Source: Kiritimatiellia bacterium (GTDB taxonomy: Bacteria; Verrucomicrobiota; Kiritimatiellia; RFP12; UBA1067). Taken from it: a stretch of DNA of 46,840 nucleotides. The position numbers were made by a program, and so were the translations under genes. Positions 40,127 to 46,840 of the stretch are shown one piece after another. A model generated the notes under the pieces. It had not been told where the DNA came from. It made no database searches and worked only from the letters and a program-made list of their open reading frames with translations. Location of the stretch: assembly GCA_904502135.1 (NCBI GenBank), contig CAJGDE010000002.1, positions 1 to 46,840 of the forward strand, written 5' to 3'. Positions within the stretch are counted from its first letter, which is position 1. Every line of letters begins with the position of its first letter.

Positions 40127-41364
40127 TTTGAATTTTCCTCTTTTTTTATTTCGTGATGTTCGCCGATAATCGCAAACGCCGGAAGGCCTCGGACATTTTT
40201 GAAAATCGGAATCGAGCGAAGATCGCGAAGATCTTCCGCCTGAAGTTTTATGACTGTATAATCTGAAAGTCTTTCTTTTACGCGTTTTTGAGAAAGGACG
40301 CCGTCCATCGCCGTGCAGTTCTTGCACCATGTCGCCCAGCAGTCTACGAGTATCGGGCGCTTCAGGTTCTCAAGAGAAAAAGTATCGGGCGTCATCGCTA
40401 TCTCATTGGCGTCAGTCTTAAGCGTCTTGCTGCTTGAGGAAAAAGATTTCACCCCAAGTGATATGTACCAAAAGGCAATGACCGCCATAAGAGAGGCGAA
40501 TATGCGGTTGACCCACACCATCCAAGCGCCAGGTCGCGGTAAAACCTTCATCCCCGCTCCCGCCAATGGCCATGGTGCAGCCATCCCGGCTCCCATTGCA
40601 AAGGGCAGCAGAATCGCGGCGAATGTGCCTTTTGAGAAGATGTCGGCCGTCAGTACAAGAACGGCGATAAGCACCGGAGCGACGCATGCTCCCGATAGAA
40701 TCGAAGCGAGTGCGCCCATGAGAAAAACGTAGAAAATCGCAAACTCCTTATCGCCGCGGGCGCGTGTTTTGCGGATTTTTGAAAAATCGATGTTGAATAG
40801 ACCAAATAGAGATGAGGCAAGAAGAAGAAAGATAATTCCGACAATTAGATTAAACCATGGGTTTGATTGTATGGTCCCAAAAGCAAGAGCGCCAAAGGAA
40901 GATGCAATTCCCATGGTGCCGTACGCAAGGGTCATTCCAAGCGCATAAACGAAGCCCCTCTTGGCTGACTTGCCGATGATTATGAGATTGATTGGAATCA
41001 TCGGCAGTACGCACGGAGTCAAGTTCATGGCCAGCCCCGCGAGAAACGCGAGAAAAAGAAGGATTATGATCGACGAGTCCGCTGTAAGATGTCCGAAAAA
41101 GTGAGAAGGGGTCTTTGCGTCTAAAAAGTCGATGAATCTGTCGGCGTTGACATATCCTTCAAGATAGCGTATGTCTTCTACATTTTTAGCTGGGGCTTTC
41201 AAGGGGGCTTCATCGATGAATGGCAATGCGCCGTCGCGTGGTTTGCATACGCCGTCTTCGCATACATACTCGACGCCGCCGATTGTAGTCGTATCGGCCT
41301 TCAGAGAGGCGCTTGCGAAAGTCATCGCAAGTATTGATAGTAGAATGTACGCCGTGTTTTTCAT
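40123..41364 (-). CDS. dsbD: Thiol:disulfide interchange protein DsbD-like
   Basis: DsbD moves electrons from cytoplasmic thioredoxin across the membrane to periplasmic disulfide partners. I chose ATG 41364 (413 residues); a TTG at 41373 is an alternative. After a signal peptide comes a short N-terminal region with CEDGVC, smaller than the usual DsbD alpha domain. The membrane domain holds the two reactive Cys contexts NLTPCVLPM and SGACVAPVL. A thioredoxin domain follows, with CKNC (347-350) in DCWATWCKNC. It is the first gene of the minus-strand operon. A redox protein next to an FTR-like fusion is suggestive. Confidence 0.9.
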   Translation of the reverse strand: MKNTAYILLSILAMTFASASLKADTTTIGGVEYVCEDGVCKPRDGALPFIDEAPLKAPAKNVEDIRYLEGYVNADRFIDFLDAKTPSHFFGHLTADSSIIILLFLAFLAGLAMNLTPCVLPMIPINLIIIGKSAKRGFVYALGMTLAYGTMGIASSFGALAFGTIQSNPWFNLIVGIIFLLLASSLFGLFNIDFSKIRKTRARGDKEFAIFYVFLMGALASILSGACVAPVLIAVLVLTADIFSKGTFAAILLPFAMGAGMAAPWPLAGAGMKVLPRPGAWMVWVNRIFASLMAVIAFWYISLGVKSFSSSSKTLKTDANEIAMTPDTFSLENLKRPILVDCWATWCKNCTAMDGVLSQKRVKERLSDYTVIKLQAEDLRDLRSIPIFKNVRGLPAFAIIGEHHEIKKEENSK

Positions 41365-41399
41365 AAGTGCCAACTATTGTATACGGATTTTTCGCGTAT

Positions 41400-41405
41400 A
41401 TTATA
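41400..41405 (-). promoter_or_regulatory. Possible -10 box of the dsbD operon
   Basis: On the minus strand the region reads GGTATAATATAC, with TATAAT at 41405-41400. The ATG is 35 bases downstream. I find no good -35 hexamer at the usual distance, so only the -10 box is supported. The gap to argB holds this and the divergent promoter at 41461. Confidence 0.35.
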
Positions 41406-41460
41406 CCATTCTGATGTGCATATTGGTGATAAGATTTTACGGTGACAAGCCCAAAGTAAA

Positions 41461-41491
41461 TTGCCAAGTCCATTGGAATTTATGGTATAAT
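41461..41491 (+). promoter_or_regulatory. Promoter of argB-argD-gpmI, near-leaderless
   Basis: TTGCCA (41461-41466) and TATAAT (41486-41491) are 19 bases apart. Eleven bases separate the -10 box from ATG 41503, leaving a leader of about 5 bases and no ribosome binding site. Confidence 0.65.
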
Positions 41492-41502
41492 ATCAGACAA
41501 TT

Positions 41503-42363
41503 ATGGGTTTATTGGATACAGCACAGGCAAAGGCAGCCGTCTTAACTGAGGCTTTGCCTTACATACAGGATTTTAACGGGTCGATTGTACTTGTTAAAGT
41601 CGGCGGCAGTGTTATGGAGATTGACGAGAACCTCGATTCGCTGATGAACGATATCGCATTTATGCGGGCGGTCGGCGTAAAAGTCGTGATAGTTCATGGC
41701 GGAGGCAAGGCGATCTCTAAGGCTATCAAGGCCTCTGGGCACGAGCCTAAATTCGTTGACGGGCTTAGAGTCACCGATGAGGTGACGATGGAGATCGTGA
41801 GAAAGACGCTTAATAACGTCGTCAATCCTGATCTTGTCACTAGGCTCTGCAACAGAGGGGCTAATGCTAAACCGTTGCACGGCAACTGGCTTTTCACGGC
41901 TCGAAAAATAACGAATCCCGATAGAGGATATGTGGGAGAAGTGACGCGTGTTTCGGCGCGTTCGGTCATAGAGATGCTTGATGCGGGAATCATTCCCGTA
42001 GTCACACCTCTTGGCACGGGTGAAGATGACGCGCATCTCTACAACATAAACGCCGACTATGCGGCCGCCGCGCTGGCGAAGGAACTTAAGGCGAGAAAGT
42101 TTGCCCTTGTTTCCGACGTACCGGGGCTTTTGCGCGATCCGGATGATCCAACTACACTTTTGTCCACCTTACGATTGAGCGAGATAGCCATTCTCAAGGC
42201 GGACGGCACTATATCAGGGGGGATGCTCCCGAAGATCGAGAGTTGCGAAGATGCCATTCGTCAAGGCGTAAAAAAGGTGCATCTTGTCGACGGGCGCATG
42301 GCGCACTCTCTCTTACTTGAAATATTCACGCGAGAAGGCGTGGGAACGGAGATAATGGAATGA
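41503..42363 (+). CDS. argB: Acetylglutamate kinase
   Basis: ArgB phosphorylates N-acetylglutamate, the second step of arginine synthesis. The 286-residue protein has the amino acid kinase signatures VLVKVGGSVM, VVIVHGGGKAI and GLRVTDEVTMEIV, plus LYNINADYAAAALA and GGMLPKIESCEDAI near the end. Length is typical. It is coupled to argD by ATGA. The N-terminal helix is of the length found in arginine-sensitive forms, which is suggestive only. Confidence 0.95.
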   Translation: MGLLDTAQAKAAVLTEALPYIQDFNGSIVLVKVGGSVMEIDENLDSLMNDIAFMRAVGVKVVIVHGGGKAISKAIKASGHEPKFVDGLRVTDEVTMEIVRKTLNNVVNPDLVTRLCNRGANAKPLHGNWLFTARKITNPDRGYVGEVTRVSARSVIEMLDAGIIPVVTPLGTGEDDAHLYNINADYAAAALAKELKARKFALVSDVPGLLRDPDDPTTLLSTLRLSEIAILKADGTISGGMLPKIESCEDAIRQGVKKVHLVDGRMAHSLLLEIFTREGVGTEIME

Positions 42364-43562
42364 GCAACAAAACGCAGGAAATACTTTCAGTATACAAAAA
42401 GAATGTGATGCCCACATACGCTCCAAGCGTAGTGATTTCATCTGGTAAGGGCGTGACGGTGCGCGATGCCGACGGGCTTACCCTTTACGATTTTACTTCT
42501 GGCATTGGCGTTCATAACGTTGGCTATTCCAATGCGAATGTTGTTGAGGCGATTCAGAATCAAGCCGCTAAGCTTACCCACAGTTCGAATCTTTTCGCCA
42601 ATGAACCATCTACGCGTCTTGCTGAAAAGCTCGTCTCTCTTTCTGGTCTTGGCGGAAAGGTGTTTTTCGCCAACTCGGGCGCGGAGGCGAATGAAGCTGC
42701 TATTAAGCTTGCTCGCAAGTGGGGCAGTGCCAATGGTGGGCGCTACGAGATAGTGACGATGCGCCAGGGTTTTCACGGCCGCACTTTGGCTACGGTTGCC
42801 GCGACTGCTCAGGCTTGGTGTCAAGAGGGGTATGACCCGCTTCCTGTAGGTTTTGCATATGCGGACTATAATGATCTTGAATCCGTTAAGGCGGCCGTAA
42901 ACGAAAAAACCGTCGCGATTATGCTTGAGGCTGTTCAGGGCGAGGGCGGCGTTACGCCGGCGACGGAGGAGTTCATGAAGGGCGTAAGAGCTCTTTGCGA
43001 CGATAAGAACCTTCTCATGATCTGCGACGAGGTTCAAGCGGGTATGGGTCGTACGGGCACATGGTTTGCTTGGCAGGGTTACGGCGTTGAGCCAGATATG
43101 TTTACGCTTGCTAAAGCGCTCGCGGACGGAATTCCGATGGGTGCGCTTGTCACGAACGCGAAGCTTGCGGATACATTTACTCTTTCAGCTCACGCTTCAA
43201 CTTTCGGCGGAAATCCCGTGGCGGCCGCGGCGGCGCTTGCTGTCATCGAAGTGATCGAGTCGAAGGGACTGCTCGCGAAGGCTGTTGAAATAGGAACGCT
43301 TTTCAAGGAGGCGTTGCAGAGCTTTGTCGATAAGTATGACAAGCTTCTTGAGGTGCGCGGAAAGGGCATGATGCTGGGTCTCGTCGTCGACGCAGAGGCC
43401 AAGGAAATCGTTGAAGCCCTTAAGAACCAGGGTCTTTTGGCGCTTACTGCCGGCGCGAATGTCGTTAGATTTTTGCCGCCGCTCGTTCTTAAAGAAGAAG
43501 ATCTCGAAGAGGCGATCGATATGATTGACGATGCGCTTGATTGCGTATTCGGCGAAGAGTGA
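42360..43562 (+). CDS. argD: Acetylornithine aminotransferase
   Basis: ArgD is a PLP enzyme converting N-acetylglutamate semialdehyde to N-acetylornithine; the same family can serve lysine synthesis. The 400 residues include FTSGIGVHNVGY, NSGAEANEAAIKLARK, the PLP-binding DEVQAGMGRTG, and the Schiff-base Lys in TLAKALADGIPMGAL. The start overlaps argB by 4 bases (ATGA). gpmI starts 12 bases after the stop. Other arg genes are absent here. Confidence 0.94.
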   Translation: MSNKTQEILSVYKKNVMPTYAPSVVISSGKGVTVRDADGLTLYDFTSGIGVHNVGYSNANVVEAIQNQAAKLTHSSNLFANEPSTRLAEKLVSLSGLGGKVFFANSGAEANEAAIKLARKWGSANGGRYEIVTMRQGFHGRTLATVAATAQAWCQEGYDPLPVGFAYADYNDLESVKAAVNEKTVAIMLEAVQGEGGVTPATEEFMKGVRALCDDKNLLMICDEVQAGMGRTGTWFAWQGYGVEPDMFTLAKALADGIPMGALVTNAKLADTFTLSAHASTFGGNPVAAAAALAVIEVIESKGLLAKAVEIGTLFKEALQSFVDKYDKLLEVRGKGMMLGLVVDAEAKEIVEALKNQGLLALTAGANVVRFLPPLVLKEEDLEEAIDMIDDALDCVFGEE

Positions 43563-43574
43563 GGAGAAAGAAAA

Positions 43575-45161
43575 ATGAGACCTGTAGTATTTATTATCCG
43601 CGACGGTTGGGGTGTCAACGAGAGAAAAGAAGGCAACAGCGTCTACGGCGCGAAAACGCCTGTAATAGACCAGATCCGCGCTCGCTACGCGCACTGTCTT
43701 CTTGATTGCTGCGGCGAGGCCGTAGGGCTTCCCGACGGGTATCAGGGGTCTTCAGAGGTAGGCCATCTCAATATGGGAGCGGGTCGTATCGTCGTACAAG
43801 AGCTTAAGCGCATTGACGACGGTTTGGCTTCTGGCGATCTTTTCAAGAACGAGAAATGGCAGAATCTCATCGCGAATTGGAAGAAGAACAATTCTCAATT
43901 CCATTTCTTCGGGCTTCTTCAGGATGAAGGCGTCCACGCTCATCAGGAGCATCTCTTTAAGCTTATGAAGCGTGCCCGTGCGGAATTTCCTGAGGGCAAG
44001 ATTGTGGTTCATCCGTTCCTTGACGGCCGCGATACGCCGCCTCGTTCGACGTTGGAATATATCGCCCGTCTTAAGCAGGAGCTTGCGGCGATTGGAAACG
44101 CGGTTATCGGTACGGCCATGGGTCGCTATTACGGCATGGATCGCGCCAAGAAATATGCGCTTACAGATACGGCTTATTCGTGCATTGTCGATGCTGTCGG
44201 CACGCGCATAGGCTCAATTGAAGAGGCTGTGCGGCATGAATATGAAACTGGTAAGACGCCGGATAACACTCCGATGACCGATGAATATATACCTTGTTAT
44301 GTCATCGGTGATTATGCGGGGGTTCAAGATGGCGATGTTGTCATGCATACAAACTATCGTCAGGACCGCGCGATTCAGCTCACGCAAGCTTTTGTGTGCG
44401 ATGATTATGCCGGTGTGCGCACTCGTCGTCCCGATGTTACGTTCCTCGGCTTCTCGCGCTATTGGGATGAGTTTGAAGATTATCTTTTAGGTTCGGGCGG
44501 TGCCGGATCTAGCATGGATAATCTTCTTGGAGAAGTTATCTCCAAAGCCGGTCTTAAGCAGCTTCGTATAGCTGAGACCCAGAAATTCCGTCATGTAACG
44601 AGCTTCTTCAACGGTAAGTCAACGACTCCTTCCGAAGGCGAGGATCAGGTTGATGTTCCGAGCCGCTTTGATCCTGCGACATTCGCTTCCCACCCCGAGA
44701 TGGATGCGTATACCGTGACGGATGAGCTTTTGAAGAGGCTGGAAAATAATCCCTACTCATTCATCGCCGTTAACTACGCCAACTGCGACATGGTAGGTCA
44801 TACGGGTGATTTTGATGCGGCGAGAAAAGCGGTTGAAGTTACCGATGAGTGCATCGGAAAGCTCCTACCGCGTCTTATGGAACTTGATGCGCATGTGCTT
44901 ATCTTTGCCGATCACGGCAATGCAGAGCAGATGGTCGATTATAAGACGGGTCTTACGAAAACATCTCACACGCTTAATCTTGTTGAGTGTTTCTATGTCG
45001 CCAACGATGCTGCCGGTGTAAGGCTTACGCCTTTGGCTAAGCTTTCTGCGGTGGCGCCGACGGCGCTTCAGATGCTTGGTATTCCTGTGCCGCCTGAAAT
45101 GACGACTCCGTCGTTGCTCGCCGGCAAGGAGCCTTGGTCTAAGACCGCCTTAAACATTTAA
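43575..45161 (+). CDS. gpmI: 2,3-bisphosphoglycerate-independent phosphoglycerate mutase
   Basis: GpmI interconverts 3- and 2-phosphoglycerate in glycolysis and gluconeogenesis with two metal ions. The 528-residue protein has the N-terminal metal site (IIRDGWGVNERKEGN), the phospho-Ser loop GSSEVGHLNMGAGR, the phosphotransferase insert (HPFLDGRDTPPRS) and the metal-binding FADHGNAEQM near the C-terminus. Length is usual. A GAGGAGAAAG site precedes ATG 43575. It follows argD closely, probably in the same transcript. Confidence 0.95.
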   Translation: MRPVVFIIRDGWGVNERKEGNSVYGAKTPVIDQIRARYAHCLLDCCGEAVGLPDGYQGSSEVGHLNMGAGRIVVQELKRIDDGLASGDLFKNEKWQNLIANWKKNNSQFHFFGLLQDEGVHAHQEHLFKLMKRARAEFPEGKIVVHPFLDGRDTPPRSTLEYIARLKQELAAIGNAVIGTAMGRYYGMDRAKKYALTDTAYSCIVDAVGTRIGSIEEAVRHEYETGKTPDNTPMTDEYIPCYVIGDYAGVQDGDVVMHTNYRQDRAIQLTQAFVCDDYAGVRTRRPDVTFLGFSRYWDEFEDYLLGSGGAGSSMDNLLGEVISKAGLKQLRIAETQKFRHVTSFFNGKSTTPSEGEDQVDVPSRFDPATFASHPEMDAYTVTDELLKRLENNPYSFIAVNYANCDMVGHTGDFDAARKAVEVTDECIGKLLPRLMELDAHVLIFADHGNAEQMVDYKTGLTKTSHTLNLVECFYVANDAAGVRLTPLAKLSAVAPTALQMLGIPVPPEMTTPSLLAGKEPWSKTALNI

Positions 45162-45184
45162 TTCAAATAATAGAGATTCACCGC

Positions 45185-46450
45185 ATGGCGGTGAAACGCC
45201 AACGCGTGTCGCCGTCCGTCCAAGAAAGGGTGCTTGGTATGAGATTGGCAACACGCGTTAAACTTTCTGCCATGATGTTCCTGCAGTATATGATGCTGCC
45301 GGTATGGCTTAATACGGTTATTCCTTATATAAAGACGCTCCCGGGGGGCGACTCGTGGGTCTTGTGGTGCGGGATGATTATCGGAATCGGCAATCTGGCA
45401 TCGCCTATTTTCGGTATGCTCGCGGACAGGATGATCAGCGCTGAAAAACTTCTTGCGCTATCAAATCTCATATACGCGGTTTTGATGGGTTTATCGTGTT
45501 TTGTTTCAGACCCCGCGCTTCTTTTCGCTCTTCTCGTCGCCTGTGCTATTTTGAATTTGCCTGGATGGGCGCTTTCCGCTTCGATTGCAATGGGTGCGTC
45601 TTCAAGTTCTGAATTTGCCTCTGTAAGAGTTTTTGGCTCTCTTGGTTGGGTCGCATCATCCGTATTTTCGATCGTGGCGATTGGATATTTTGGATATGCT
45701 GAATTTGATACATCCCGTTGGATATTCGCAGCTGCTGCTTGTACGGCGCTTGTAGGCGCGTTTGTAGCGTATATCCAGCCTGCGACACCCCCGAAGGCTT
45801 TGGGGTCTAAAATCAGTTTTGTCGATGCATTTGGCTTGAGAGCGTTCTCCCTTTTTAAAAGAAGTGATTTCGCCATATTTGTAACTCTTGTGGTTTTATC
45901 GATGGTGCCGTTTATGTGGTACATGACTTATAATACGCAGTATCTTCAAGAGAGCGGTTTTAAATATCTTAATCTTACGCAGAATCTTGGTACTGTAGGT
46001 GAGCTCGGCTTTATGCTGCTTGTTCCTGTTTTGGTTAAAAAATTTGGTTACCGTTGGTCAATGGTTATTGCGCTTTGTGCACTTGCTTTTAGGTATATCT
46101 GCTTCGGCGCAAGTGTGGCTTTAGACTGCCACATATTTGACTTTGGCGGAATCCTTATTCATGGACTTATCTTTGGAGTAATAATTGTAGGCGCTCAGAT
46201 GTATGTGGAAGATACGGCTCCCGCCGGGTTGAAAAATCAGGCGCAAGGCATGATAATGACTCTTATGACGAGCTTAGGCACATTTATATCCGTTCTTCTT
46301 TTTGATGGGATTCTTGGCTATGGTAAAAGGGCGGATGGAACTCATGATTGGTTTGTCGCCTTTGCCGTCGCGGCGGTAATTTCGATTGCTCTTGCCGTTT
46401 GTATGTCAGTTACTGCCAGTTCATCAAAGCGTGTAAATTCGGCATCATAA
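45185..46450 (+). CDS. Nucleoside:proton symporter-like MFS transporter (NupG family)
   Basis: The 421-residue integral membrane protein has about twelve helices of the MFS layout. It resembles nucleoside:H+ symporters of the NupG/XapB type, with a start like RLATRVKLSAMMFLQYMMLP, LASPIFGMLADR, VRVFGSLGWV and GAQMYVEDTAPAGLKNQAQ. It likely imports nucleosides with protons; the exact substrate is inferred from the family. ATG 45239 is an alternative start that removes 18 basic residues. A T-rich stretch follows its stop. Confidence 0.85.
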   Translation: MAVKRQRVSPSVQERVLGMRLATRVKLSAMMFLQYMMLPVWLNTVIPYIKTLPGGDSWVLWCGMIIGIGNLASPIFGMLADRMISAEKLLALSNLIYAVLMGLSCFVSDPALLFALLVACAILNLPGWALSASIAMGASSSSEFASVRVFGSLGWVASSVFSIVAIGYFGYAEFDTSRWIFAAAACTALVGAFVAYIQPATPPKALGSKISFVDAFGLRAFSLFKRSDFAIFVTLVVLSMVPFMWYMTYNTQYLQESGFKYLNLTQNLGTVGELGFMLLVPVLVKKFGYRWSMVIALCALAFRYICFGASVALDCHIFDFGGILIHGLIFGVIIVGAQMYVEDTAPAGLKNQAQGMIMTLMTSLGTFISVLLFDGILGYGKRADGTHDWFVAFAVAAVISIALAVCMSVTASSSKRVNSAS

Positions 46451-46453
46451 ATA

Positions 46454-46489
46454 GGGGAAATTTTTTTTAAATTTTTTTTAAAAAACCCC
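46454..46489 (+). terminator. Possible AT-rich hairpin after the transporter gene
   Basis: GGGG (46454-46457) can pair with CCCC (46486-46489), with runs of T and A in between that extend the pairing. Several T runs follow the transporter stop. It lacks a clean U tract after the stem, so this is a weak call. Confidence 0.3.
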
Positions 46490-46490
46490 C

Positions 46491-46520
46491 TTGCGTTCAT
46501 ACCGAAGATTGTGATATAAT
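46491..46520 (+). promoter_or_regulatory. Promoter of the tRNA cluster
   Basis: TTGCGT (46491-46496) and TATAAT (46515-46520) are 18 bases apart. CCCCC precedes the -35 box, and GATATAATAT surrounds the -10 box, both as in the rpmJ promoter. Confidence 0.75.
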
Positions 46521-46542
46521 ATGTCTCGTTTTCGGGTAACAG

Positions 46543-46618
46543 GCGAGCTTAACTCAGTTGGTAGAGTGCCACCTTGCCAAGGTGGTTGTCGAGGGTTCGA
46601 GTCCCTTAGCTCGCTCCA
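46543..46618 (+). tRNA. tRNA-Gly (anticodon GCC)
   Basis: The 76-base gene folds as a cloverleaf with a 7-base-pair acceptor stem GCGAGCT/AGCTCGC and D arm CTCAGTTGGTAGAG. The anticodon loop TTGCCAA gives anticodon GCC, and the T arm is GAGGGTTCGAGTCCCTT. The discriminator is U73, usual for glycine, and CCA is encoded. Confidence 0.95.
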
Positions 46619-46638
46619 ATAATTCCGAACAGTGAAAT

Positions 46639-46714
46639 GGGAGCGTAGCTCAGTCGGTAGAGCAAGTGACTCTTAATCACTGGGTCCAGGGTTCGAATCC
46701 CTGCGCTCCTACCA
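46639..46714 (+). tRNA. tRNA-Lys (anticodon CTT)
   Basis: The 76-base gene has the anticodon loop CTCTTAA, giving CTT for lysine AAG codons. The acceptor stem GGGAGCG/CGCTCCT starts with a G1-U72 wobble pair. D and T arms are normal, discriminator is A73 and CCA is encoded. It lies 20 bases after tRNA-Gly. Confidence 0.94.
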
Positions 46715-46729
46715 TTTCCACCGATTTGA

Positions 46730-46805
<76 letters not shown>

Positions 46806-46819
46806 AACATAATAGATGA

Positions 46820-46840
46820 AACCTCGCGAAAGCGGGGTTT
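46820..46840 (+). terminator. Intrinsic terminator after the tRNA cluster, cut by the window end
   Basis: AACCTCGC (46820-46827) pairs with GCGGGGTT (46832-46839) around a GAAA loop, and T begins at 46838. The T tract is cut off by the window end. Confidence 0.8.

Noticed and set aside
40127..40330. 68-residue extension upstream of proC
   Set aside because: It overlaps dsbD in another frame and has no family likeness; ATG 40126 has a ribosome binding site and an ATGA junction.

Overview
The window reads as a chromosome segment of a Gram-negative-type bacterium. It carries LolC/E and LolD, Pal, TatB/TatC, ExbB/ExbD and DsbD. Base composition varies widely, from about 37% to about 72% GC in single 60-base lines counted by hand. 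The gene content (core translation genes mixed with secreted glycan-active enzymes, TadE/TadG-like prepilins, and ExbB/ExbD next to a terpenoid-cyclase-like protein) suggests the PVC superphylum, perhaps a Kiritimatiellota-, Verrucomicrobia- or Lentisphaerae-like gut organism. That placement is inference from gene content, not a phylogeny. There are no insertion sequences, prophage genes or CRISPR arrays.

Layout. 94-3507: a ribosomal 'alpha' operon (rpmJ, rpsM, rpsK, rpsD, rpoA, rplQ) ending with rpsU and a strong intrinsic terminator. 3528-12878: an envelope operon with two TPR proteins, ExbB, two ExbD paralogues, a TonB-like membrane protein carrying an alpha/alpha-toroid domain, then LolC/E- and LolD-type ABC proteins. 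12887-13674: HNH nuclease coupled to RuvC. 13689-17451: five overlapping genes (dehydratase, ketoreductase, ketosynthase, ApeC-like ketosynthase-fold protein, PlsC-like acyltransferase) that resemble the core of an aryl-polyene pathway. 17420-20206: rdgB and recD2. 20334-24523: Pal, TatB, TatC, a double glycosyltransferase and PlsY. 24567-34351: accessory secreted glycan-active proteins (clan GH-A hydrolase with a small partner, SASA esterase, beta-helix plus CBM9-like protein, a GC-rich TIM-barrel-like protein, a tandem esterase). 34356-37939: five prepilin-like genes and an M24 peptidase. 37957-41364 (minus strand): dsbD, proC, a nadD fused to a ferredoxin-thioredoxin-reductase-like domain, tcdA. 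41461-46450: argB, argD, gpmI and a nucleoside-transporter-like protein. 46491-46840: tRNA-Gly, tRNA-Lys, tRNA-Phe and a terminator.

Ways of working. Genes are packed with ATGA, TGATG and TAATG junctions, implying translational coupling. Several operons start with a good -35/-10 pair whose -10 box lies only 6 to 11 bases before the ATG and have no Shine-Dalgarno sequence, so leaderless or nearly leaderless mRNAs look common here. The most unusual items are the ExbB/ExbD plus toroid operon, the compact aryl-polyene-like set, the NadD-FTR fusion, the prepilin cassette without machinery, and two related G/T-rich intergenic repeat blocks 12 kb apart, one of which supplies the stop codon of recD2.
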